Shown here: in pieces, positions 48,901 to 53,463 of the stretch
Layout of the letters: each line of letters begins with the position of its first letter
How positions within the stretch are numbered: position 1 is the first letter of the stretch
Origin: JAZKAR01 sp040389065
GTDB lineage: Bacteria > Pseudomonadota > Gammaproteobacteria > Burkholderiales > Casimicrobiaceae
Direction: 5' to 3'
Assembly: GCA_040389065.1 (NCBI GenBank)
Contig: JAZKAR010000016.1
Location: forward strand, 267,021-331,020
DNA length: 64,000 bases
The notes under the pieces: generated by a model
Told to the model about the DNA's origin: nothing
Databases searched by the model: none
What the model saw: only the letters and a program-made list of their open reading frames with translations
Made by a program: the position numbers and the translations under genes

Positions 48901-51900
48901 GGAGAGGGTGGCAGTAGCTACACGCTGACCACCTCAAATGTAGAAATCAGCAGCGGCACGAGTTTCTCGATCCTCTTAAATAGCACGGATCAAGCGGCTC
49001 TTCATCAGATCTTGAATAAAAACGGTAGCAGTTCGACGACCGCCACAGCCTATAATCTTTCTGCTGCGGAAGATTGGGCGATTGGAGCGGATGCAGCGGT
49101 CACCGTCGTGGATGCGACAAATGCTGTTACCGTCAGTAACGTTGTTACACCGACAATAAGTAGTGCGACCTACGATGCTGATACAGGTAGCCTGGTGGTG
49201 ACGGGAGCTGGTTTTCTGAAGTTGTCTGGTGCGATGAATGATATTGATATCTCAAAACTGACATTGACTGGAGAGGGCAGCAGCGCGTATACCCTGACGA
49301 GTTCTAATGTTGAGATAACTGATGATACAAGCTTTACGGTAATACTGAATGCAACCGACAAAGTAGCGCTGAGTCAGGTACTGAACAAGAATGGCAGTAG
49401 CTCAACCAGTAGCACGACATACAATCTAGCGGGTGCAGAAGACTGGGCAGCCGGAGCAGATGCAGCAGTTACAGTAGCCGATTTAACCAGCAATGGTGTG
49501 ACTGTCAGTAATGTTACTACCCCGGTAATCGCTAGCGCTACTTACAATGCCAGCACAGGAAGCTTAGTGGTAACCGGAGCAGGTTTCTTAAAGCTTACAG
49601 GAGCAACTAACGATATTGATGTCTCAAAACTATCATTAACCGGAGAAGGCGGCAGCACCTATACGCTGACGAGTTCGAATGTTGAAATAACGAATGGTAC
49701 AAGCTTTACGGTAGTACTGAATACAACTGACAAAGCGGCGCTGAATCAGATATTGAACAAGAATGGCAGCAACTCAACCAGTAGCACGACCTATAATCTT
49801 GCTGCTGCGGAGGATTGGGCAGCAGGAGCAGATGCAAACGTAGTGGTCGCTGATTTAGTTGGTAATAATGTAACCGTTAGTAACGTGGCTGTGCCTACTA
49901 TTTCAAGTGCTATCTACAATGCACGTGAAGGCTCTTTGGTAGTTACCGGAGTCAACTTTTTGAAATTAGCAGGCTCAGCTAACGATATTGATGTGTCAAA
50001 ACTCACGTTAAGCGGCGCAGGCAGCAATACCTATACCTTAACCAGTTCAAATGTAGAAATTACCAATGGTACAAGTTTTACAGTAGCGCTGAATAACGCA
50101 GATAAAGCAGCCGTAAACCGCATTCTTCATAAGGATGGTCAAGCTTCCTCTAACGCTGGGCTTTATAACCTGGCAGCCGCTGAAGATTGGGCAAAGGGCG
50201 CAGATGCTAGTATCTCAGTAGCTGATTTAACAGGAAACAATGTTACGGTTAGCCATACGGCGCCAACCTTAAGCGGCAGTGTTGCGCATCAATTTACCAA
50301 TGACAATACACCGTTGAATCCCTTTGCTTCTTTTATCATTGAAGATACTGATGGCACACAAGTTCAAACGTTAACAGTTACTCTTGATATTGCTGCAAAA
50401 GGAGCATTATCTAATCTCTCGGGCGGTAGCTATACGGCAAATAACGGAACCTATAGTTTTACGGGAACTGCCAGCCAGGCACAAGCTGCGATTCGAGCGT
50501 TAGTCTTTACGCCAGCACCCAATCGGGTAAATCCAGGTATTACCGATATTACGACCTTTACGGTCAGTGTAAATGATGGCGTAGCCGTTGCAACAGTAGA
50601 TAGCATTACGACAGTAGTTGCTACATCGGTTAATACTGCACCAGTCATTACCTCAAATGGAGCAGGAGAAGCGGCATCAGTTTCTATCGCTGAAAACACA
50701 ACGACTGTTGCCTTTGTAACAGCAATAGATAGCGATTTAGGCGATAGTAAAATATTTAGTGTGGTGGGAGGCGCCGATCAATCTTTATTTGCAATCAATC
50801 CTATAACAGGTGCCCTGTATTTTGTTGCGTCGCCTGATTTTGAAACGCCTCGCGATACGGGGCAAGATAATACTTATCAAGTCATTGTGGAAGTTGCTGA
50901 TGGTCAAGGCGGAACCGACAGACAAACGCTGAATGTTACGGTTAACGATGTAGTAGAGGTTATCAGCACAGTTACGCCAACATTGCGCTTGGTAGCGGGT
51001 AGCGATACAGGTAGTTCCGATAACGATAATATTATCAATACCCCTGTAATTACACTAACAGGTACAGCAGAAGCAGGTTCTACAGTAACGCTCAGTAATC
51101 GCGGTACTGCTTTAGGAACCGTAGTCGCTGGACAAAATGGTCAGTGGACGATAAGCGGAATCGACCTTGATCGCTTAATTGATAATGCGAATGACCCAGC
51201 TCCCGGCGGCGTGTATACCTTATCTGCCCAAGCCACAAATAAGCAAGGTGGAATCAGTGAGGCGGTTACGTTATCCATCGTGCTAGATACAACACCTCCC
51301 CCTAGCCCCATTTCACTTATTCTTGACCCTGCATCAGATTCAGCACCTTTAGGCGATCATCGCACAACACTGCTAGACGTTAATTTTAACGTGAGCTTAC
51401 CAATAGGGGCGAATGCAGGTGATCGTTTGGTATTGAATGCCGATTTAGATGGGAATGGCAGTTATGAAACAACCGTTGCAACACCGATTACGCTTAGCAC
51501 AACCGATATTCTTGCAGGCTCTGTTTCACTTGCAGTGAATGCGAGTACTTTCCCTGATCAGCGTCCTGTTACGTTCCGAAGTGTATTAATTGACGCGGCA
51601 GGAAATGTATCAGCGAGTGATCCGGTTCATGACACTACCATCGTTAGCTTTGTAACTGACTTCGACGGTATAACGCCTGCTACCGAAAATGGAGGCGGGG
51701 GCGATTTCAACGAAGATGGTATTAGTGATTCTCTGCAAAGCGATGTAGCGACTACACCGTTAGTAAAAGCCAAAGACTTTACACAAGCCAGTACCGGTAA
51801 TTCAAACGGCGTAACCTATGGTGCAATAGTAGCGGGCGATAATGCAGGAACGGGTGTGCCTGCACATGCAGGCAGCATACAGCTGCGTAATATTTTGGTG

Positions 51901-53298
51901 ACACCAGCGGTAGAGTCTTCAGGCAGAGGAAGCGCAGTTCTGCAAAGTATAGTTTCGCAAGGCTTAGGAGCGGCAACCGATATTATTAACTTCACTGCAG
52001 TGGCGAATGCTCACCATACACAAGAGCCTGATGTTGAGGGATTTATCGATGCTGACACACATCGTGCAGGCACTCAAGTACGCTTTACCATTAATTTAGG
52101 AAGTGAAGGTGTTGCGGCAACACGTGTGATTAAAGTACGTGCTGATGGCAGCACGTTTGACTATACAGCGACCAGCGGTGATGTTGATGGCGGACAATTG
52201 ATTGATACCAATCATGATGGGCGCATTGATCGTATTATTTTAACTATTACGGATAATGGAGTTGGCGATACTAATGCAGCGTTAGGGGTAATTGATGATC
52301 CTGTATTTTTAGCTTTACCTAATGATGCGCCAAGCATCACGAGCCATAATGGGCAAGCAGCCGTTGCGCTTGAAATAGCCGAAACCACGCAGAAGATTTC
52401 GACCATTAGCGCAACTGATGACGATCATGATGTAATGAGTTATGTCATCACCGGTGGGGCAGATCAAAGTAAGTTTGCCATTAATAGCACAACCGGTGAA
52501 CTCACATTTATTGCTGCCCAAAATGTAGAAAGCCCGACGGATAGCGATACGAATAATCGCTATAACGTGATTGTGACGGTAAGTGATGGTAAGGGTGGAA
52601 TAGCAACTCAGGCCTTAACGGTCACTGTTATGCCGACAACGAATCCAACCATTATGCCTGAGTCAATGGTTATTCCTATTCATATTGATTTGCCAGGTGC
52701 GTTACATGAAGCAATAAACCAACGTTTTACGCCAGGGCAGTTTGTATCAGCAGCCGTAGCAGATATTCAGCAAGAGCTGAGTGTGGCGACCACATCTGTA
52801 TTGGATATTGCCCGATCAGGTGAAATTCAATCGGAAACCTTGCGCCAGCATGAAGTGAGTGTGCCGGGTCAGTTTGTATTAGAAGCTGCCAGAGATGCGC
52901 GGCATGCATCCGAGCAATTAGCTCAGCGAAATGGCATGGCTGATAATAGTTTCACGCAGGAGGCAGAGTTTCTTAATAACGATTTATCACCCTTCTCATT
53001 GTTCTCGGTACAAGAGGATATAGATAAAGATATATCTCAAGAGGCTATTGCTATAGCACCGGGAGAAATAGCACCAACTGAAAAAAGCCACGCTGTAACT
53101 TCATCGACATCTTCCTTTCAACATCAGCCAGATTATGTAAGTGCGATGGTAAATATGGTAGGCGATGTTGAGCAGCTCTATGAGCATTTGGTAACTGCGT
53201 CTACCAACATTGCACAAGAGCCTGCAAAAGTTGCTGTGGCTTTTAGTAAGCAGTTGGAGCAGCGCCGTAAAGAGCGCTGCCATCTTCCAGCAGCTTAA
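30973..53298 (+). CDS. Giant repetitive surface protein, DUF4347 and beta-strand repeats (7441 aa)
   Basis: One uninterrupted frame of 7441 residues. ATG 30973 has GGAG seven bases upstream; a GTG six codons earlier is less likely. The N-terminus carries FKLKPTSLMMAVEPR then VMFDGA, a LEPR-like export motif found in giant proteins, not a classical signal peptide. In order: DUF4347 (about 141-306), beta-helix start, Gly-rich low-complexity (about 395-655), a cadherin-like unit (670-820), beta-strand repeats block 1 (about 910-1556), a second cadherin-like unit (1558-1756), beta-strand repeats block 2 (about 1843-5000), twelve 123-residue repeats (about 5000-6431), then cadherin/Ig-like units and a non-repetitive, helical tail of about 220 residues. 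No C-terminal beta-barrel and no RTX nonapeptides are seen, so the export route is unclear. GC content exceeds that of neighbours. It is presumably an adhesin. Confidence 0.9.
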   Translation: MKFFKQSANNQSNVAPFKLKPTSLMMAVEPRVMFDGAGAATGANELASHAVDLSLMHSLDVANTAEVVHREALFAQSNLVKSFAPANDASSISKASSAELVVPANTSKTILEPSAENQSIAQTNKSPIVEAIQATRHSEKNILFVDSRIPEYQKIIDAASPSVEIIVIDTHSNGVKQIAEALKNRTSVDSISIVSHGDNGMLLLGSGPLFSGNVDQYAAELSTIGHALTSTGDIRLYGCSVGEGETGQTFINQLAQLTGADIAASTNATGTASRGGDWDLEIATGSIEAASMLAVTRLANYDHVLHTANVNSAAQLQAAITTGNTDNLDDTITITGNISFANASEAITINVTDGHTMTIVGGDFTLSGGNYARVLDVQGGAVVIDHLTITNGKLAGDGGAGGAGGAAGTGGDSLGAGIRNAGTLTITNSIITANKASGGGGGGASTGSNYAGGGGGGGGFGSGSGGDGGDGSPNGSYAAGSAASGITGGKGGGGAAGSAGKGGSATFGAGSTYSGSGYTPGGNGATANNGSIGIGGGGGGTGTKGTGGQGGNAGAGIYNTSTGTMTITNSSITNNIAAGGGGGGGGSTYFSNTGNGGDGGRGVGGIWNAGGTVRIDSTTNTSLSTGNKGVGGSGGTATGGTNTAGASGGNTDTVLNVGGTLDTNYVPNTAPTISNLNGDSVALASGVQLDASSNLTVSDTENDLANWNSATLTVKRVTGGSADATSNDGFSFNETGFSVSGANLQSSGQTFATFTNTGGVLTITFANGGTDATNALVQAVMRGVRYDNSTPYGDATIRFALTDGHGGSTNADVTVTSSTIYVDQTTDDSGNDAADGFSLREALTRSVAQAEANIVNLRNLSTTLTLSGSTATLGAGDTLSALGNSQTLIIAGSSGGGLALAGASTVSVGNSSDLTISANISGSGSLTKLQGYGLTLSGTNTYSGGTTVTTGWLTLSGGSALADTGALTVNSTGINNSNRGLVLGANETIGSLAGSGTIDLGSNTLSAGGDNTSTSFDGVLSGTGGLTKAGSGTQTLTGVNTYTGATTVSAGTLALNNSSGTALSDSSAVSVAGTLSLSSATETIGALSNSGTVSLGANALTVSQTTNTTFSGSMSGTGSLTKLGSGNLTLSGVSTYSGGTTVTAGTLTGTTSSLQGDITDNAALAFSQNTTGTYAGVISGSGSVTKLGTGNVTFSGANTYSGGTTISAGTLTGTTTSLQGDIAAIGNFVVFDQSTDGTYAGVISGAGGAVIKYSSGTVTFTGANTYTGSTTVSAGTLVAANATALGTTGGSTTVSGGATLGLSGNVTIAEALSISGTGVSSAGALVNASGTNTLSGNVTLAGNSYVGATAGTLTMSGVVSGARSFNKVGSGTITLSATNTYSGTTTVSAGTLNVTGTLNATSGLTVSSGATLTGTGTIFASSSTNTLTVSSGGTLSPGVSGVGKLTVRGNLAIASGGTLAVDINGATTAGTDYDQVDVAGTVDVSSATLSVTHSYTAGIGDAYTIIANDAADAITGTFSGLAEGGTTTAGGNSTVLTASYIGGTGNDFTLTAPTSTPPVITNLDTDTVAWAGVGNYVTLDSATALTLSDTVLSALNSGNGDWNGATLTISRVKTGGAADGTTKDLFKFIDNSAFTLQDGNSRTNYPTAAGSFEQAIENAQTLGQNVTGALNDTANGGWFARWSYTYATGTLVVDFGTTASGDGDFNQTPSTALVQAVLRSIAYRNDTPYGNTTIRFSLSNGITASTADVTVTSSTIYADSTTDADSQGDAADGFSFREALARSVTQGGADTVKVVLSNNSTITLGSAATLGGGDTLNLDSANGLTITGSTLSLASGTDTITNSSGKTATISSVVDGSGNLAKAGAGTLTLSGTNTYSGTTGVSAGRLATSGGNAITDTSAVTVSSGATLGLGASETIGSLSGAGSITLASYTLTAGGDNSSTTFSGVISGTAGVTKTGTGTLTLSGTNTFTGNAEVSGGGLTLSGGSAIEDTVLVSLSSANTTLTLSANETIGWVSGGSSRFIVLGANTLTFTSNNDTGFSGVISGTGGITKGGTGWFSLSGANTYTGATTVTGGRILLSAANNLSSSSSITLNGGGIRATGAFTLSNAITLGASGGILEMAEDATVSGVISGSGNLTKTGSSKLTLSGTNTYTGTTTVSAGQLTLEGGASLADSTAVTVASGATLFLQDNDETIGSLTGEGTVTLNGGSLTVGGDNTSTTYSGIIEDGIDGAQNLIKTGTGTLSLSGSNTFTGTTTVRDGGVLSVEGDSNLGSGTLTLNGGTLTVTGTGTIDNAIATGFDGATVSNADAVTLSGVISGSYALTKQGAGTLTLTGTNTYSGSTTLSSGTLSIASDSNLGSGTLTLAAGTTLQITGATTIDNAIALSGGASLQADAAVTFSGTLSGAYTLTKTGTGTLTLSADNSAADTGLSVSAGTLSIATNNNLTGSDFTLSGGTLLLASGGNLFSNNPISNNIVLNSNSTIQTASNVYARLTGVISGSGSLTKTGVGNLMLDSANTYTGATNLSAGSIIINSDSATLGGPDAGNNNAYGTVTISTGAHLDFNYAVPIANPLIMGGTGVGWGAIQAGFASGDIAFTGAVTLTANTLVDPGNNTLEFSGGVSDGGNGYTLTNAWDGTIKLSGAASNWTGGIATAASHTGMISITNASNIGTGTITLAGGTLTVTDTNPVTLANAMSFGTGGGTISNAHVLTLSGILSGSGGLTKDGAGTLTLSGTNTYTGTTSVSAGTLATSGGSAITDTSAVTVSSGATLSLGAAETIASLAGAGNVSLSSYILTAGGANTSTSFSGVMSGTGGFTKAGSGTTTLTGANTFTGTTTVSAGGLSVNGGNNIADTSAVSVSGGATLTLSGGGETIGSLAGAGNVALGSYRLTLGGDNTSTTFSGVISGSGSGLTKTGSGTFTLSGANSYTGSTQISNGTLAVTGSGQVGFSSAVTVASGASLSSSAASLTLGSLAGEGSVSWGANLLYAGNNNTSTTFSGTLNGSGRFIKKGTGTLILSGTNSSSFTGATDISDTGTLSVDGDSNLGTGTITLFFSTLTVTGTGTIDNAIVNDGDGGIVNNANAVTLSGVISGSESLTKLGAGTLTLTGSNTYAGSTTVSGGTLSIASDSNLGSGALTLAAGTKLQITGVTTIDNAIALSGGATIQADAAVTLSGALSGGARALTKTGIGTLTLSNTSNEAGLTSGVTVLAGTLAVTDDNALVAGTVTLDGGALSVAAPGITIDNDIVLGSSHGTINNDYGMALSGVISGTGNLIKTGGSSVTLSGTNTYTGTTTINAGAVMISSSTNISSASITLAAGAQLTLSSTMTLSNAIILTGAATISNSAAATLSGVISGSFGLTKSGAGTLTLTGTNTYTGATAVSAGGLTLNGGSNISDTSAVTVSSGATLTLSGGAETIGSLAGAGNVVLGSYRLTLGGDDTSTTFSGVISGSGSGFTKTGSGTFSLSGTNTYTGSTTITSGTLSLSGGAAIADSSAVTVGSGATLAISTSESIGSLAGAGNVTLGSSTILFAGFNNTSTTFSGVMSGSGTFYKFGTGTMTLSGTNTHTGGTYTGGGGTLSVTDGSNVGTGTLGILNTGTLEVTGSDVTLINAISLESGEGASATETIRNANAVTLSGVVSGNNNTLVKTGAGNLRLIGIQTHTGNTTIAAGMLSIAADENVGSGALTLDGGVLAITGTSTIDNSVVLNSDSTVQTTADATLSGVISGSHALTKTGSSTLTLSGTNTYTGATILSVGTLSVAADSGLGSGAVTLAADTTLKLTGATTIDNAITLTGNATVDINNGITVSVTGQISGSSSLTKTGAGTLILSSTSNSGSSFASAINQGKLTISSSDNIGTGTVTLGGGTLEFNDSTTLSNAIVLSADSAISLGNGSQVTLNGQLAGSNGLTVSGVVSGDPEKLTLTNGGNEQFWVGALSINNAVIVVANDEGLTAGALTLNDGAGLEINGSATTTVDNAINIAGAATLAASYSVSGTGGDVRVSGVLSGSGALTVTNGTLAKLTLSGTNTYTGNVTATSGTLAVSGGSAIGDGTSVTLTNSANLELAANETIGMLISSSTSSGVTLGANTLTFVGGSDATFAGVISGSGGITKDGNAIQTFSGANTYTGATTVLTGTLAVSGSGTAGSGSAVTVASGATLSSSIASLSLGSLTGAGSVSWGANALYIGNNNTSTTFSGAFSSSGSLTKNGTGTLILSGTNSSGFTGTTEVRNGGTLSVEGDSNLGSGTLTLNGGTLTLTSATTIDNLIALGVNHGTIDTGSNAVTLSGIISGSNNLTKIGTGTLTLSATNTYSGTTTVSAGTLALNGGHAVADIGSITVSSGATLALGADEVVSAFTGAGTVSLGANTLTTGVDHSSSAFSGAITGTGGLVKTGTGTLTLSGTNTYTGITTLSNGEIILSGGSAIADSGTVHLGDTTTLTLSSSETIGALTSVGNSSIALGANTLTVNQSSDTSYSGVISGTGALTKEGTGTLTLSGVNTYTGATTVNGGNISIGAANTLHSSSAVTLNGGGLTFTGAITFTNAITLGVNNGTINNSVDVSLSGIISGNNLTKAGGAVLTLTGSNTYGGTTLSGGGTLSIASDANLGSGTLTLANGELDITGATTVDNAIAITGDSWVRTDVAATLSGVISGSSELLKEGTGTLTLTGTQTHTGVTQIRGGTLSVAGDANLGSDTIVLNGGTLSVTGAGTIDNAIGILVNDGSISVNDAVTLTGAFDGSGDFTKLGGGTLSLAGANTATGATIISAGTLSAAAASNLSSGAMTLASGTTLNITGATNLTQAIALTGNATVSNSAALSLSGVISGSSTLTKDGTGTLTVSNSSNTTSGNTTVSAGTLSLTGNLNSITVGSGATLAGTGTANGAVNIASGGTLSPGVGGVGTLTLNQGLSMASGSTLAVDINGATAYDQIAVTGAVDVSSATLSVSLGYTPAADSYTLISNDASEAITGTFNGLAENSAVTVSGLKFNASYTGSSGNDFTLTALPSITSATYDAGTGVLSVTGNSISASDTINLSKLTLTGEGGSTYTLTSSNVTASSSTAFEVTLNATDRAALNQIMNKNGTSSTNSTPFNLAAADDWDSNVTFNDTSDATNTITVSNVAAPTIDSATYDVATGSLVVTGTGFLKLSGATNDIDVSKLTLTGEGGSTYTLTTSNVEITNGTSFSILLNSTDQAALHQILNKNGSSSTTATAYNLSAAEDWAAGADAAVTVVDTTNAITVSNVAVPTISSATYDVGAGSLVVSGSGFLRLSGATNDIDVSKLTLTGEGGSTYTLTTSNVEITNGTSFSIFLNSTDQAALHQILNKNGTSSTTSTAYNLSAAEDWAAGADAAVTIVDTTNALTVSNVAIPTISSATYDVGTGSLVVSGSGLLKLSGATNDIDVSKLTLTGEGGSTYTLTTSNVEISSGTSFSILLNSTDQAALHQILNKNGSSSTSATTYNLSAAEDWAAGADAAITIVDTTNAITVSNVAVPTISSATYDVETGSLVVSGSGFLKLTGATNDIDVSKLTLTGEGGSTYTLTTSNVEISSGTSFSIILNSTDQAVLHQVLNKNGSSSTSATTYNLSAAEDWAAGADAAVTVVDTTNAFTVSNVAVPTISSATYDVETGSLVVSGSGFLKLSGATNDIDVSKLTLTGEGGETYTLTSPSVEITNGTSFSVSLNGTDQTALKLILNKNGNSSTSATTYNLAAAEDWAAGANTSVVVADLTGNGLPVSNVATPAISSAAYDANTGVLTVTGMDFVKLNGVANDIDVSKLTLTGEGDETYTLTSSNVDITNGTSFTVSLNAADKSALNQILNKNSGTPVYNPSHAVFDSFLAIRTASLNAAGIYFTGSAMDANLTFFTNTPSSSSVEIINGISVTVRLSETEKAHLYQIISMNGSSSTGGTNYNLAVAENWAAGADAGVVVADLYANTITVSNVAAPTISSATYDVGTGGLVVTGSGFLKLSGATNDIDVSKLTLTGEGGSSYTLTTSNVEISSGTSFSILLNSTDQAALHQILNKNGSSSTTATAYNLSAAEDWAIGADAAVTVVDATNAVTVSNVVTPTISSATYDADTGSLVVTGAGFLKLSGAMNDIDISKLTLTGEGSSAYTLTSSNVEITDDTSFTVILNATDKVALSQVLNKNGSSSTSSTTYNLAGAEDWAAGADAAVTVADLTSNGVTVSNVTTPVIASATYNASTGSLVVTGAGFLKLTGATNDIDVSKLSLTGEGGSTYTLTSSNVEITNGTSFTVVLNTTDKAALNQILNKNGSNSTSSTTYNLAAAEDWAAGADANVVVADLVGNNVTVSNVAVPTISSAIYNAREGSLVVTGVNFLKLAGSANDIDVSKLTLSGAGSNTYTLTSSNVEITNGTSFTVALNNADKAAVNRILHKDGQASSNAGLYNLAAAEDWAKGADASISVADLTGNNVTVSHTAPTLSGSVAHQFTNDNTPLNPFASFIIEDTDGTQVQTLTVTLDIAAKGALSNLSGGSYTANNGTYSFTGTASQAQAAIRALVFTPAPNRVNPGITDITTFTVSVNDGVAVATVDSITTVVATSVNTAPVITSNGAGEAASVSIAENTTTVAFVTAIDSDLGDSKIFSVVGGADQSLFAINPITGALYFVASPDFETPRDTGQDNTYQVIVEVADGQGGTDRQTLNVTVNDVVEVISTVTPTLRLVAGSDTGSSDNDNIINTPVITLTGTAEAGSTVTLSNRGTALGTVVAGQNGQWTISGIDLDRLIDNANDPAPGGVYTLSAQATNKQGGISEAVTLSIVLDTTPPPSPISLILDPASDSAPLGDHRTTLLDVNFNVSLPIGANAGDRLVLNADLDGNGSYETTVATPITLSTTDILAGSVSLAVNASTFPDQRPVTFRSVLIDAAGNVSASDPVHDTTIVSFVTDFDGITPATENGGGGDFNEDGISDSLQSDVATTPLVKAKDFTQASTGNSNGVTYGAIVAGDNAGTGVPAHAGSIQLRNILVTPAVESSGRGSAVLQSIVSQGLGAATDIINFTAVANAHHTQEPDVEGFIDADTHRAGTQVRFTINLGSEGVAATRVIKVRADGSTFDYTATSGDVDGGQLIDTNHDGRIDRIILTITDNGVGDTNAALGVIDDPVFLALPNDAPSITSHNGQAAVALEIAETTQKISTISATDDDHDVMSYVITGGADQSKFAINSTTGELTFIAAQNVESPTDSDTNNRYNVIVTVSDGKGGIATQALTVTVMPTTNPTIMPESMVIPIHIDLPGALHEAINQRFTPGQFVSAAVADIQQELSVATTSVLDIARSGEIQSETLRQHEVSVPGQFVLEAARDARHASEQLAQRNGMADNSFTQEAEFLNNDLSPFSLFSVQEDIDKDISQEAIAIAPGEIAPTEKSHAVTSSTSSFQHQPDYVSAMVNMVGDVEQLYEHLVTASTNIAQEPAKVAVAFSKQLEQRRKERCHLPAA
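32106..32113 (+). repeat. G8 homopolymer tract inside giant gene
   Basis: Eight consecutive G within codons about 378-381 of the giant gene, near its 5' end. Such a run in an otherwise moderate-GC genome can slip during replication and switch the frame. A second G8 tract lies at 39363-39370. Confidence 0.6.
32155..32935 (+). repeat. Gly-rich segment with GGC/GGT triplet runs
   Basis: This stretch encodes about 260 residues dominated by Gly, with Ala, Ser, Asn and Thr. It contains several pure triplet runs of GGC or GGT (near 32284-32300, 32329-32348, 32574-32590 and 32706-32731). Triplet runs change length in frame, giving length variants without loss of the reading frame. Confidence 0.75.
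33700..45970 (+). repeat. Autotransporter-associated beta-strand repeat region
   Basis: Many copies of a unit like LTKTGTGTLTLSG followed by TNTYTGTTTVSAGTL, the PF12951 type, are visible in two blocks (33700-35640 and 36500-45970) separated by a cadherin-like module. The units are usually 45-100 residues apart. Lys, Asn and Tyr recur at fixed places in most units. Near-identical long stretches (for example 39480-39780 and 41100-41390; 39800-40060 and 43400-43650) show segmental duplication. Such repeats form beta-helical passengers in autotransporters. Confidence 0.85.
39363..39370 (+). repeat. Second G8 homopolymer tract in giant gene
   Basis: Eight consecutive G (in GCGGGGGGGGC) inside the second beta-strand repeat block. 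The homologous position in sister repeats reads GGAGGCGAT, so the pure run is a local feature that may be prone to slippage. Confidence 0.6.
45970..50265 (+). repeat. Array of about twelve 123-residue repeats
   Basis: Units begin PTISSATYDV-like and contain GSLVVSGSGFLKL, NDIDVSKLTLTGEGG, TYTLTTSNVEI, ALHQILNKNG and YNLSAAEDWAAGAD. Starts lie at 46324, 46693, 47062, 47431, 47800, 48172, 48781, 49150, 49522 and 49894, a period of 369-372 bases; a more diverged first unit starts near 45973. A degenerate unit occupies about 48420-48780. The second giant gene carries four diverged units of the same family at 57511-58930. Confidence 0.88.
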
Positions 53299-53328
53299 CT
53301 AGTAAGGCTTGTAATTGTTAAACATATA

Positions 53329-53370
53329 AGATCTCTACCAGGTAGGTAATGCATGGCTTGGTAGTGATCT
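53329..53370. other. Hairpin between convergent giant gene and methyltransferase
   Basis: AGATCTCTACCA (53329-53340) pairs with TGGTAGTGATCT (53359-53370) with one mismatch around an 18-base loop. It lies about 30 bases after the giant gene stop and before the convergent methyltransferase stop at 53464. No T-run is present on either side, so it may be a Rho-assisted or bidirectional transcript end. Confidence 0.45.
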
Positions 53371-53463
53371 AATTAAGCACAGTTTATCAATCTAATGCTA
53401 ACCCAATACGAATAGCTGGTGTATCAGTCAATACAAATTAAGCCGCTATCCATATTGTGTGGT

